64,000 nt of DNA from Nematopogon swammerdamellus. Its lineage: Eukaryota > Arthropoda > Insecta > Lepidoptera > Adelidae. The stretch is from NCBI GenBank assembly GCA_946902875.1, contig OX336338.1, positions 9,291,971 to 9,355,970 on the forward strand. The letters are read 5' to 3'. A model generated the notes under the pieces. That model saw nothing but the letters and a program-made list of their open reading frames with translations. It ran no database searches and was not told the DNA's origin. Made by a program: the position numbers and the translations under genes. Shown here one piece after another: positions 21,237-31,652 of the stretch (the stretch's first letter is position 1; every line of letters starts with the position of its first letter).

Positions 21237-24200
21237 TGTAATAACCTCTACCCTATACCTATTGTTTTTCCTTAGATATTAAAGGCAGAATTATCAAAAA
21301 TCAACTCTTTAGCTCTAGAACAACTAGAATATAAAGAATCGAAATATGGCCAGCGTATAACTTTCAAGTGATCTCTAGGTTTGTCAGAAACAGTGTCGCT
21401 AATTCGTACACATAATTCCTGTAAAATGGACCCAATTATTACTTCCTTTTCAGGAAGCCGTTGTGTACCGTAATAACTCAGAGTACTAACTCTCATTTCC
21501 TAAATCTATTCTAGTAAATTCTAATATCAACATTAAAGCACTTACCAAACTAATTGCTCATTCATCTATAGTCATTTAAACCCTTCTGGTTTCCCTCTGT
21601 GTTCTATGTGCACGCTTCGACAGCGCGCTCACGTACCTCGCTTGCGAGCTTGTGAGACCCGCCAAAATTCAAAATGAAAGTGTTCTGATGTTTGTGTTAT
21701 TGTTATTATTAAATTATGATCAATGTATTACTTGATAGCTTAATTTTGTTGTGCTGTTCAATAGATGAAATCTATTATTTTATATTTTCTTCTAAATTTT
21801 AGAACTTCAACAATACAAACTTTTATTGACCCCTTTTGAAGGGGTTTGTGGAACTGGCCCCACTAAATTCGTATGGACCCTCGGTCCATACGATATTTAT
21901 CCATCGCCAGTCCCCGTGACTCCCAACGCAGATAAATTTGTACTTAAGCTACAAATTTATTATTTGTCCCTAGGAGTCCCCGTTTTCTGATCTGTACAAA
22001 ATATACATCTTAAGACAGATTTACCAATTTAATCTCGTAGTGTTATGTTGGAGTTCAAAAGATATTCTTTTGTCCTCCCTAAAGGCATAAGTGTATGCTT
22101 TTAATTGTGAGTGTATAGTGTATATGTTATGGTTTATATTTCTGTGGCTATCTATTGATATACCTACAGAAATTGTTTTATTCCAAATGATGCGGTCAGG
22201 GGTCCACCTTTCACCGAAATCAATTAGGAATATTTTCTTAAGGGTTTATTAAAATGGTGTGCTGGTCATAATCTACATAACCTATACAGGTATATTTAAA
22301 CCTGATTTACGCAATCTCCCTACATCCTAAAACGTAACTAGCCAGTATGTTGCATATGCATATATATTACAAAATTTACCTTTGAATTCCACTATCCTAA
22401 CCGGTCTGACACGATTCACTAAAATCACCTTAAATAAAACACCATTACAAATAGAATAGCGTAAAACAATAAATTCAAACGAAACCACAACACCCGCCAC
22501 TGAATCTAATCGCGAAGTTAACACTTAATAAAAATATACTTTTATATCAAAATACGGTAAAACCACTGATTTTACATATTTAAATTCGACATATTTTTTA
22601 ATAATTACGCGTGGTTCAAACACTCTTATATACGTATGATTTACGAATTTAAAGATCGGGTTTTGTTTCTTTTAATCTTCTCTATATTTTAAAATACCTT
22701 CCCAATGTACTAGTCCTCATGGCAGGCCAGTTCGGACATAGTGTCATTGTAAAAGTTCTTTGGAAATCCTTCCATCACCAGTCAAGATTCCAGAATCCAG
22801 CTCAACCTTCATCCAGAACTCAAAAGGCTCAAAAAGAACATCCAAAATATAATTCGCAACCTAGTTGAAAATTCCTATATCACCCCCAAAATTACAAAAT
22901 CCAGCTCAACCTTCATTTGCAACTCCGAAAGCTTTACAGAAATTCCCACACTAAAATTCACGAATCAAACAAACTCTATTCACTGACTTCCTTTATGTAC
23001 GTGAAATTTATGATCAGGTCACAGTCCATTATATTTTAATATAAAATAAAACCTTCCCAATGTACCTGTCCTCATGGTAGGCCAGTTCGGACATAGTGTC
23101 ATTGTAAAAGTTCTTTGGAAGTCCTTCCATCACCAGTCAAGATTCCAGAATCCAGCTCGACCTTCATCCAGAACTCAAAAGGCTCAAAAAGAACATCCAA
23201 AATATTTTCCGTAAAACTAGTTGAAAACCCCTATATCACCCCCAGAATTACAAAATCCAGCTCAACCTTCATTTGCAACTCCGAAAGCTTTACAGAAATT
23301 CCCACACTAAAATTTACGAAACAAACAAACTTTATTCACCGGTTTTTACAAAATCATTTATGAACTAAGAAAACCTTCCCAATGTACCAGTCCTCATGGT
23401 AGGCCAGTTCGGACATAGTGTCATTGTAAAAGTTCTTTGGAAGTCCTTCCATCACCAGTCAAGATTCCAGAATCCAGCTCGACCTTCATCCAGAACTCAA
23501 AAGGCTCAAAAAGAACATCCAAAATATTTTCCGTAAAACTAGTTGAAAACCCCTATATCACCCCCAAAATTACAAAATCCAGCTCAACCTTCATTTGCAA
23601 CTCCGAAAGCTTTACAGAAATTCCCACACTAATATTCACGAAATTAAACTAATTTCAATCACCGGGGTTTTTTACCAAATTCATTTACTAAGAAAACCCA
23701 ATCAAAAATACACGCGAGCGAAGCCGAGTGAAATTATTCACTAGGAAAACCCAATCGAAAATACACGCGAGCGAAGCCGAGCGATACTTCTTTCCCGAAC
23801 TTATTCGAAAACTCACGCGAGCGAAGCCGTACTAACTTTCGTACCTGGGCTCTCGCTAAATACGCACGACCGTCTCCTTCGACTCCCAAAACAGACTGAA
23901 CTCCCCACGCTCCCCTCCCTCTCCTTTTATAATCTTTCCTCGTGTCACAATCCTGACACGCAGGAACAAATCGAACGGTGGCCTCCTAGTATGGCCATGA
24001 CACGTTCGTGTCACGGAGCGCGATTTTGTATGGAGATTGAATTTCGATTTTTAGTATGGGCTGGACACGTTTGTGTCACGCAGGAACAAATCGATCGGCT
24101 GCCTCGTAGTATGGCCGTGTCACGTTTCTGTCCGGACTCGTAATTTTGTATGGAGGATAATTTTATGTTTTTAGTATGAACTGGACACGTTTGTGACACG

Positions 24201-26036
24201 ATATAAATTCGATTTTGGAGGGAAAACAAACCCTCTTCGTACCTTCCACATGGTACCTAAAGCTGTTTCGCTCGTCAGCGATGCGATTTACCTCTACTTC
24301 GGGGGTTTTAACACCACTTCCCCGCACCCATTGTGCATCTCCGCATGCAGAGAACTGTTGCTTTTGTTATATAAATTAATTGATGTTATTACATGTGCTC
24401 TATTAATAAATCGACTTTTAGCGCCATAACGGAGTGTTTTATTTATATATTTTTGTTTAATATCGTCTATATTCTTCGAGTATTTTCATTTAAAATGCTA
24501 ACGTTCCAAGTTGTTAGTTTTCTTATTGTCTATATATTAATTCCTGTACATGCGTGATACCATCTTCCGTGTTTGATAATACTATTCATGTACGGAACCT
24601 GGACACGCAGAAACCAATCGAAATCTCCTTACCATCGTCGTGTTTTATTCATGTCAGGACACGAAACCATTCCTTCATACTAACACCGCTTAACGAAAAC
24701 CCCTCCCGCACCGCTTGACAAATTACCTCAGGTCGCTCCGCCTCGCCCCGCGGCCCACGCGCGCCCGCAGCTCGGTAATACCTCACCCCTTGTCTTGTTT
24801 ACCTCATACCTCTCTCCGCCCCGCGCGCACGCTCCAACGGATATTTATTTGAATGTTGGCGTCATACTCAATGAAACGTTGTTTTGTTTTATTTTATGTT
24901 TTTGTTTAATAACTGGTACTTTGTTTATATACTCTTCCCTTTATAAAATGTTTAGTGTATTAGTTTGAATCATTAATAAATAATTATTAAAATAATTTTA
25001 GACCCTGTGCGATATCTTCACAGAGATCACGAAACTTCAAATTCCCATAAACTCCGTCATGTCCAGATTCCAGACACGCAGGAACAAATAGACCAGCGAC
25101 CTCATAGTATGGCCGTGTCACATTCGTGTCCTGACACGAATTTAGTATGGAGATTAAATTGAATCATTAGTATGGACTCGACACGAATCGGACACGCAGG
25201 AACAAATCGAACGGCGCCCTCTTAGTATGGCCGTGACACGTTCTTGACACGCAGGAACAAAACGCTCGGTTGCCTCGTAGTATGGCCGTGACACGTTCGT
25301 GTCACAGAGCGAAATTTCGTATGGAGATAGAATTTAATTTTTAGTATGGGCTGGACACGGTTGTGACACGCTCGAACAAATCGAACGGTGGCCTCGTAGT
25401 ATGGCCGTGTCACATTCGTGTCCTGATACTATTTTAGTATGGAGATAAAATTAGATTAATTAGTATGAGCTTGTCACGTTTCTGACACATAGGAACAAAA
25501 CGTACGGTGGCCCCGCAGTATGAGCGTGTCACGATCGTGTCTTGACAATAATTCATTCTTTCATACTAACAACTCGCAGCGAAATAATCACTACTCGCGC
25601 TCCTTGACTCGCTACCTCAAGCCGCGCTCAAACGGCGTGATGATACCGCGATCTCTGACCCCGCGCCCGCAAGACGCGCGCCTTCTTACCTCACCTCTCC
25701 GCCGTTTCGTACGCGCCCATGTCTTGTTCCCCTCTCACCGCGTGTCAGGATTACCTCATGCTACCTTCCCCGCCTCGGCGCTCTATAGTGTTTTATATGC
25801 GAACCAACTGATGTTATTATATTTCTTGTTTGTCTAATTGCGCGTCGTATTGTAATGGCCGTTCGCGCCATTTTATTTCTTAGTGGAGTGTGCAGTCACG
25901 ATTGAATTCATTAGGTGATTAGTTAAATTGTAATATAAATTATTTTGTTAATGAAACGTTTTAATGTTCTATAATTTAGCTTTGAATTACTATTGGCTAT
26001 ATATTTATCTTTTTTACCTTGTGTGATTCCATCACA
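21237..26036. repeat. Right long terminal repeat, 4,800 bp
   Basis: Direct copy of 6229-11028 at offset +15,008. It starts TGTAATAACC after CAGCAC and ends CCATCACA before TTAC. It carries the same three tandem units (from 22696, 23051 and 23373), palindrome clusters (23940-24213, 25063-25563) and CpG-rich blocks (24698-24843, 25593-25768). All short frames are duplicated exactly, so no difference was visible in the compared blocks. Confidence 0.85.
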
Positions 26037-26040
26037 TTAC
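26037..26040. repeat. Right target site duplication, TTAC
   Basis: Matches 6225-6228 and directly follows the terminal CA of the right LTR. Confidence 0.8.
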
Positions 26041-26044
26041 ACTT

Positions 26045-26230
26045 AGCACAATTAATATGTCCCGGGGCCGAAATCGCTTAATGATATTTTTTTAATTTAA
26101 AACTAACCAATTTTTTTAGGTTAGTTTTGTTTTAGGTTAGTTTTAGTTCTAATTTTCTAGTTATTGTACATAAGTTCTTTCTGTTAATTAATTTTTACGT
26201 TATCTTTCTGTTTAAATAATTTTTATACAA
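26045..26230 (+). repeat. LINE 3' UTR-like repeat
   Basis: CCCGGGGCCGAAATCGCT, then AGGTTAGTTTTGTTTTAGG and AAGTTCTTTCTGTTAAT, matches 58385-58520 in order. The match suggests a LINE 3' untranslated end. Here it starts close to the right edge of the giant element. Confidence 0.55.
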
Positions 26231-27235
26231 AAAACAGAACGTAAATTTTCATTGATGGTCCTTCTTGGAACTTACCCCTTGCTTTGCAATCCATCCCTTT
26301 TCCCAGGATATGTCAAATACTTCTGGGAAATATTTCGTTCCATAAAAATATGATAGATTATTTACAAGGACTTAGCCAGGTTTTCAGAAGGTAGTGTGGA
26401 GGGTCTCTAAAAGATTGTAATTGCCAAGAAGTAAGAGTCAGTAACCAAAGTACTAGTCGCTTTTTGATTTGGTTCTCTGACTAGCCTCTGATTCCGTGAA
26501 ACTCTGTGGAAATCGCTGTCGAAGTAAGTACACCTTTTGCGTCACGTCATGTTCTCAACCACTGAGCGCGACATACACACGCTCACTTCTTATCGAGAGG
26601 CAGTATCGTAGCGCTACCAATAAAACTTACTGGATTCCAAGGTATGAATAATACCCTATTTGATGACGAGTGTTATGCCGTGCGTTGTATATAATTCTGC
26701 GTCGCCAACTTCATAGCAGGCTTTTCCGTTTCTTCGACATTTTCTAAGTCTTCGTTAGGTAATGGCGAATCCATATCTTCTTACTATGCTGAAATATAAA
26801 ATGTATCTAACAAATAAAAAAAGAAGTAATTCTATCTAACAAATAAAAAGACTGTATTAAGGAACTACTGTATTGTTCAATATCTGTTGGATGCATACCA
26901 ACTGCACAAGTGCTTACTTAGATAGAATGATATAATTATACTAGTACCCACACGTCTAAAAATCAGCATAAGAAGACTCCACGAAAAAAAAAAATTTTAA
27001 AATAATATGCACCACTTACGCAAGAATAAGATTTAGAACAGTCGCGTTTGAATCGAGTTCATTAAACTGTCGTTTAGGTACTACTCGCCACTGTGTTAAT
27101 TAGAAAATAATGATTTCATAACCAATCTTGTAGAAGGAAAAATGTCAACCGACCCGACACTGTTCCTTCACTAATAGTAATTACCATCTAGGCTTCCCCT
27201 AACTGGGTTCTAGTCTAGTGCACAGTCGATTTACC
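26231..27235. other. No gene seen
   Basis: AT-rich sequence with no recognised repeat or frame. A short direct repeat, TATCTAACAAATAAAAA, occurs at about 26802 and 26833. Confidence 0.4.
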
Positions 27236-27560
27236 CTTACCGCCCTGACCCAGAGGTTGAGGGTTGCTAGGCAACCGTGGCGTCAACCCACGCTGTTGAT
27301 GTTGGATGGTGGCACCGGCGCGGGGCGGTCAGCCCCAACATGACTCACGTTTCCATCAGTTGTGTTCTCGACCTCATTCTAAAGTGGTTCCTTCACCTTC
27401 CTATCAAACGTACCATTCGCTTGCAATCCCGGAGATCTGTGCATACGGTCGCTACCGCCCCTCCGACAGGTGCCTAAGGACCATGGCTGGCGAGCTTTCT
27501 AGCCTCGGTTCTGTTTCATCGAGCGTGTAGGATTCTCAGAAGAGTTTCCCGATCGTCCCT
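27236..27560 (+). other. GC-rich exon-like segment, possible 5' UTR exon
   Basis: A GC-rich island in AT-rich DNA. It ends in a consensus-like splice donor, CGTCCCT|GTAAGTATT, at 27560/27561. The next plausible acceptor with gene context is TTGCAG at 31418, right before the receptor start codon, so this could be its upstream noncoding exon. Overlapping forward frames of 66 and 74 codons both end here. The segment could equally be a piece of an unrecognised repeat. Confidence 0.25.
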
Positions 27561-27566
27561 GTAAGT

Positions 27567-28232
27567 ATTGCAACTTTCACACACTTCGCAGAGGTTTAAA
27601 CTCTGAAATCTTTGTAGATATTTCTTTACAGTTTAATACATTGTCACAAACTATTCTTGTTCGCCTGCATGTAGTTCTCCAACACACATCCCAAAGGTTT
27701 GTTAGAATAGAATGCCTCGCGGCATTAAGCTCGCCAATTGTGCCTAATTTGTATAAATTTATGTTCAATAAAGAACATATACCTACATACATACATACAT
27801 TTTACAATTTCCACGCAATAAAGCTGTTGCGTACTGTTTATGATAATGCGCTTTCTAGATCTATGTTCGCAGCTGTCGCGTCGAACAGAAAGTGCTTGAA
27901 TTCGCTAAGATTTAAATATCTTCAGATTTTTGTATGAAGCTCGATTCTCGCATGTAGCATCGGAAAATTAATGAGTCATGCTTATCAAGGTGGCTGTCGG
28001 CATAGAGTCATCTGAGGACATTCCTAATAAAGTGTATCTCTAGTTAGCTTGTCTTGTTTGAAGAGCGATGTTTGGTTTCAGGTGAGGAGGTAGGTATAAG
28101 CGCTCGCGCATTCATCGTTCTTGTTTACATTCCGACTGGGTTTAAGCACATAATAAGACACATTCTCATCGTTTGTTTAGAGTTCACGCACGATATTGCC
28201 GCTCTTTATAATATTTCAAGTTCCGTGCCGCC
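27567..28232. other. No gene seen
   Basis: AT-rich spacer with a CATACATACATACAT run at 27785-27800. Overlapping short frames on both strands have no motif. Confidence 0.4.
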
Positions 28233-28520
28233 CGGAACCCTATTACTAAGCCTATGCCGCCGTCTGTCCGTCCGTCTGTTCTACATTTAAAATTTTTCAA
28301 TTTCAATAGGTAGCGGATTGAAATTTTCACAGAATAGGTAAGTTATTTCAATTTGATGAATTTAATATGAATAATTTTCGATCTTCCGTAAAAACCGCCA
28401 AGCTTGGTGTGATTATAGTGAAAACTCTAAAGTAAATCAACAAATAATAAAAACCGGCTAATTACGTGGTGGTACGGAACCCTCGGTGCGCCAGTCCGAC
28501 TCGCACTTGGCCGGTTTTTT
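28233..28520 (-). repeat. Repeat family A copy, reverse
   Basis: Left end GGAACCCTATTACTAAGCC with CCGTCTGTCCGTCCGTCTG; right end GTACGGAACCCTCGGTGCG and CTCGCACTTGGCCGGTTTTT. Both family ends are present, so this copy is near full length. Confidence 0.7.
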
Positions 28521-28635
28521 AACACTCGTTAATATCGGTTACATTGAACCTAACACTGCATTAAACTTAACCCAACCTGAATCAATGTGCATTCTCAACG
28601 TTTTCGTTAAAGAGTCATAGGTACTTCTGAATTTC

Positions 28636-28807
28636 ATTACCTTTCAAAGCCGCGTCTCCTGCGAATGTTTTTTTCTTCTTCTTCGAAACATTACACAGAA
28701 ACATCGAAACATTTGGGCGTGGCCATACACATTTGTATGAAAACAAATGTTTTTGTGTAATGTTTCGAAAAAAATAAACATGCGCAGGAGACGCGGCTTT
28801 AAAGTTT
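28636..28807. repeat. Foldback MITE
   Basis: The left arm (about 28640-28705) holds AAAGCCGCGTCTCCTGCG and CGAAACATTACACAGAAAC. The right arm (about 28750-28806) holds GTTTTTGTGTAATGTTTCG and GCAGGAGACGCGGCTTTAAA in reverse complement. The loop is about 45 bases. The reverse 86-aa frame spans the hairpin and is not a gene. Confidence 0.7.
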
Positions 28808-29035
28808 AAACATGTGTGCGAAGTGCGAATGGTGCGATCACGAGCACCGAGCTTCCTTTGATATGTTTGTTCCACAATATATGTTTAGAGCCACAAACTC
28901 ACAATGTTAGGTAGTAAGTCAGTACGGTTTTTTTATTTGGGAGGTATGTATTATACAGGCAATTATACAGTAAATAATTATAACAAAACATACAAATTCT
29001 GCTTGCCAAACATTTCTCACTTTTACTCAAAGTTA

Positions 29036-29136
29036 CTTTGCTAAACGTGGTGGTCGGTAATTCGGTATTATGCTGTAATTTACAAGAGTATTTGCAACAC
29101 AACACCGATTATTCGGGACACAGGGTGTGTTATGTA
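29036..29136 (+). repeat. Repeat family C copy, interrupted by a Helitron
   Basis: CTAAACGTGGTGGTCGG, CTGTAATTTACAAGAGTA and CACAGGGTGTGTTATGTA parallel 3124-3230. The match stops at A29136, where the Helitron begins, and continues as TGTA after it. The insertion lies between A and T, as Helitrons require. Confidence 0.6.
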
Positions 29137-29699
29137 TCTATACATATAATAAAATCGTAAAGGTAAGAAAGTCTGTACATTGAATGTATTCGGAAAAAAA
29201 CTAACCAGGGTGGCTTAAAATGAGATACTGAACATGTTAGAACAGTTTTTAAAATTTTTGTTTGTTTGTTTGTTTGTCTGTACGCGCATCACGCAAAAAC
29301 CACTGAACGGAATTAGACGAAACTTTGTATAGTGGCAGTTTATATGCCGGAATAACATAATACACAAAAAAAATATCAAAAAATTAAAAAAAATATATTA
29401 TTATCATTAACATTTAGAATCACGTCAGCCAAAGTACAGGTTTCTTGACAGTTACATTGGCGACAGCTGGCCGGTGACGAATTATTTGATTCATGAAATG
29501 CAAAAAAATTAAAAATATCAAGTTGACAACGGAGAACTGTCATATCGACGTCTTAGAGCTGGCCGGTGAAAAAATATTTTATTAATGAAAAAAAAAATTT
29601 AAAGTTCACGTTTTGTCGATGTCATTGGTGCAATTTATACTTCTGTTGCCTGCGACTTCGCTCGCGTGAAATTCGAATTTCAAAAGAAGAAAGTATGTA

Positions 29700-30375
29700 A
29701 CTGAAGGCCGGGACGAAGGCCGGGCTGCTTTCAGAAAGAAGAAAAACATTCTTGAAGAAAGTAAGTAACTAAAGCGAGGTCGAAGACCGAGCTACGTTCA
29801 ATAAATAATAAACCATTTCAAAGAAAATAAGTAATTAAGGGCGAGGCCGAAAGCCGAGCTGCGTTCAGGAAGAAGCTAAACCTTCTTCAAAAAACTAAGT
29901 AACTAAGGCGAGGCCGAAGGCCGAGCTTCATTCTGATAAATAATAAACTATCTAGAAGAAAGTAAGTAACTAAGGGCGAGGCCGAAGGCCGAGCTGTATC
30001 TATCCTGAAAGACGGCAAAGCCGTCCAGGCCGAGCTGCGTTCAGAAAGAAGTCAAACATTCCTGAAGAAAATAAGTAATTAAGGCGAGGCCGAAGGCCGA
30101 GCTCTGATCACTTAAACGATATTCTTCACGAAGAAATTTACCTAATGACGACGCCGATGGAGGAGCTTCGTATAGCTAAACCATATGCTTTCTCAAACAA
30201 AGTAACTATGAGCGATGTCGAAGGCCGAACTACGTTAAAGTAAACAAAAAAAAACTTCTCGAAAAAATTAAGTGACTAAGAGCGAGGCTACAGGCCGAGC
30301 TTCGTTCGCGTAAATGATATTATATTATATCGAAGAAAGCAAGTCATTAAGGGCGAGACCCGAGGGCGGAAAAGG
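29700..30375 (+). repeat. Helitron array, forward arm
   Basis: About eleven units of 55-75 bases with the consensus GCGAGGCCGAAGGCCGAGCT, a TTC-AG linker, then AAGAAAGTAAGTAACTAAGG. Each core is itself palindromic (GGCCGAAGGCC). Unit lengths vary and divergence is moderate. Confidence 0.7.
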
Positions 30376-30394
30376 ATTAATTGTTTACCTGAAC

Positions 30395-31095
30395 GCAGCT
30401 CAACCTTGGGCCTCGCCCAAAGTTACTGACTTTCTTCGAGAAGGTTCATCGTCTTCCTGAACGCAGCTCGGCCTTCGGCCTCGCACTTAGCTACTTACTT
30501 CTTCAAGAAGGTTTATCTTCTTCCGGACCGTAGCTCGGCCTTCGGCCTCGCCCTTAGTTACTTACATTCATCGAGAAGGTTTATTGTCTTCCAGGATGCA
30601 GCTGGGCCTTCCACCTCGCCGTTTGTTACTTACTTTATTTTAGAAAGTTTGCTAAACTTAAAAACGTAAATTGAAAAAGGTAAACGACCTGAACGTAGCT
30701 CGGTCTTCGACCTCGCCCATAGTTACTGACTTTCTTTGAGAACGTTTGTCGTCTTACAGAACACAGCTCGGCCTTCGACCTCGCCTTTAGTCACTTACTT
30801 CTTCAAGAAGGTTTATCTTCTTCCTGAACGCAGCTCGGCCTTCGGCCTCGCCCATAGTTACTGACTTTCTTCGAGAAGGTTTATCGTCCTCCTGAACGAA
30901 GCTCGGCCTTCGGCCTCGCCCTTAGTTACTTACTACTTCAAGAAGGTTTATCTTAGTTACTTACTTTCATCGAGAAGGTTTATTGTCTTCCAGGATGCAG
31001 CTGGGCCTTCGACCTCGCCGTTTGTTAATTACTTTATTTGAGAAAGTTTGTTGTTTACCTGAACGCAGCTCTGCCTTCGGCCTAGCCCTTAGTTC
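30395..31095 (-). repeat. Helitron array, inverted arm
   Basis: About ten units with AGCTCGGCCTTCGGCCTCGC, TTAGTTACTTACTT and CGAGAAGGTTTAT, the reverse complement of the forward-arm unit. Together the two arms form an imperfect inverted repeat of about 1.4 kb. Confidence 0.7.
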
Positions 31096-31153
31096 TATAC
31101 ATTCTTCTTTGAAATACGAATTTCACGCGAGCGAAGTCGCGGGCAACAGCTAG

Positions 31154-31418
31154 TGTAATAAATAAAGGTTATCCCAGGTGGTTGACCTTTGACTAGTTCA
31201 CCAAAGTTTAATTTGGAATGAATGGCATTAACAAGAACACCTTTAATGTTCTTGGGCATTAAGTTAGCCTTTTTTGTCCAATGGTCTGCAATAAATAATA
31301 TTTTGATTTGATTAGATTAGTCCCGATAGTTTAAACATGTTCACCGACATGCCCAATCAGGTTACATGTTTATTCAAAACGTTCGGAAAGGTTTGAACAT
31401 GTTTACATACGGTTGCAG
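31154..31418. other. Spacer before the receptor gene
   Basis: The first bases are the right flank of the Helitron. Nothing else is recognised up to the splice-acceptor-like TACATACGGTTGCAG ending at 31418. Confidence 0.4.
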
Positions 31419-31432
31419 GTGCGCGCGAGAGG

Positions 31433-31652
31433 ATGTGGTGGTCGCGCGTGGGTGCCTGCGTGTACGCAGCGGCGCTGAGCGGCTCCGGAGTACTGGCCCA
31501 GCTCACGCTGGGCGGAACGCGGTGCGGCGAGCTGACATGCGCGCTGGACCAGTACTGCTCGACGGAAACCAGCCGCTGCGCGCCCTGCGTTGACATATGT
31601 GACCAGAAACACCACAACTATGATTCGGGAATGTGCGTGCAGCGATGCCAGG
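31433..31652 (+). CDS. grnd: grnd exon 1: signal peptide and cysteine-rich domain
   Basis: Starts at ATG 31433, with TTGCAG at 31413-31418 upstream. It encodes residues 1-73 plus one base and ends CAGG|GTATGG. GC-rich in AT-rich surroundings, as expected of a real exon. Confidence 0.8.

Larger units (their letters stand above)
6229..26036. mobile_element. 19.8-kb giant-LTR retrotransposon derivative without genes
   Basis: Two 4,800-base direct repeats (6229-11028 and 21237-26036) lie at a constant offset of 15,008 bases. They were identical in every block I compared, with no indel. Each starts TGTAATAACC and ends CCATCACA, so the ends are TG...CA, and a TTAC duplication flanks the whole unit. 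This is the architecture of an LTR retrotransposon. LTRs of 4.8 kb are extreme, as most are 0.2-1.5 kb. The 10.2-kb interior has no frame above about 82 aa and no gag, protease, RT, RNase H or integrase motif on either strand. It therefore resembles a large retrotransposon derivative (LARD) that needs an autonomous partner. LTR identity implies recent insertion. The direction is not settled, because neither junction shows a canonical tRNA primer site or purine tract. Confidence 0.85.
29137..31153 (+). mobile_element. Non-autonomous Helitron with opposed tandem arrays
   Basis: The 5' end is TCTATACATATAATAAAATC. The 3' end is a hairpin CGCGA-GCGAAG-TCGCG (about 31125-31140) and then CTAG at 31150-31153, with host A before and T after. 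These are the diagnostic features of Helitrons. No Rep/helicase frame is present, so it is non-autonomous. The first 500 bases are ordinary (TTTGTTTGTTTGTTTGTTTG, ACCACTGAACGGAATTAGAC). The rest is an array of about 65-base units. About eleven read GCGAGGCCGAAGGCCGAGCT (29700-30370), and about ten are in the opposite orientation (30395-31090). Confidence 0.8.

Noticed and set aside
6229..26036. Simple segmental duplication or assembly repeat as the explanation of the 4.8-kb copies
   Set aside because: Repeat edges coincide with TG...CA and the outer flanks share TTAC, which a random duplication would not produce. Long reads would still be needed to be certain.
29700..31095. CRISPR-like array of regular repeats
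   Set aside because: Units vary in length and sequence, have no unique spacers, lie in both orientations, and sit inside a Helitron in a eukaryotic genome.
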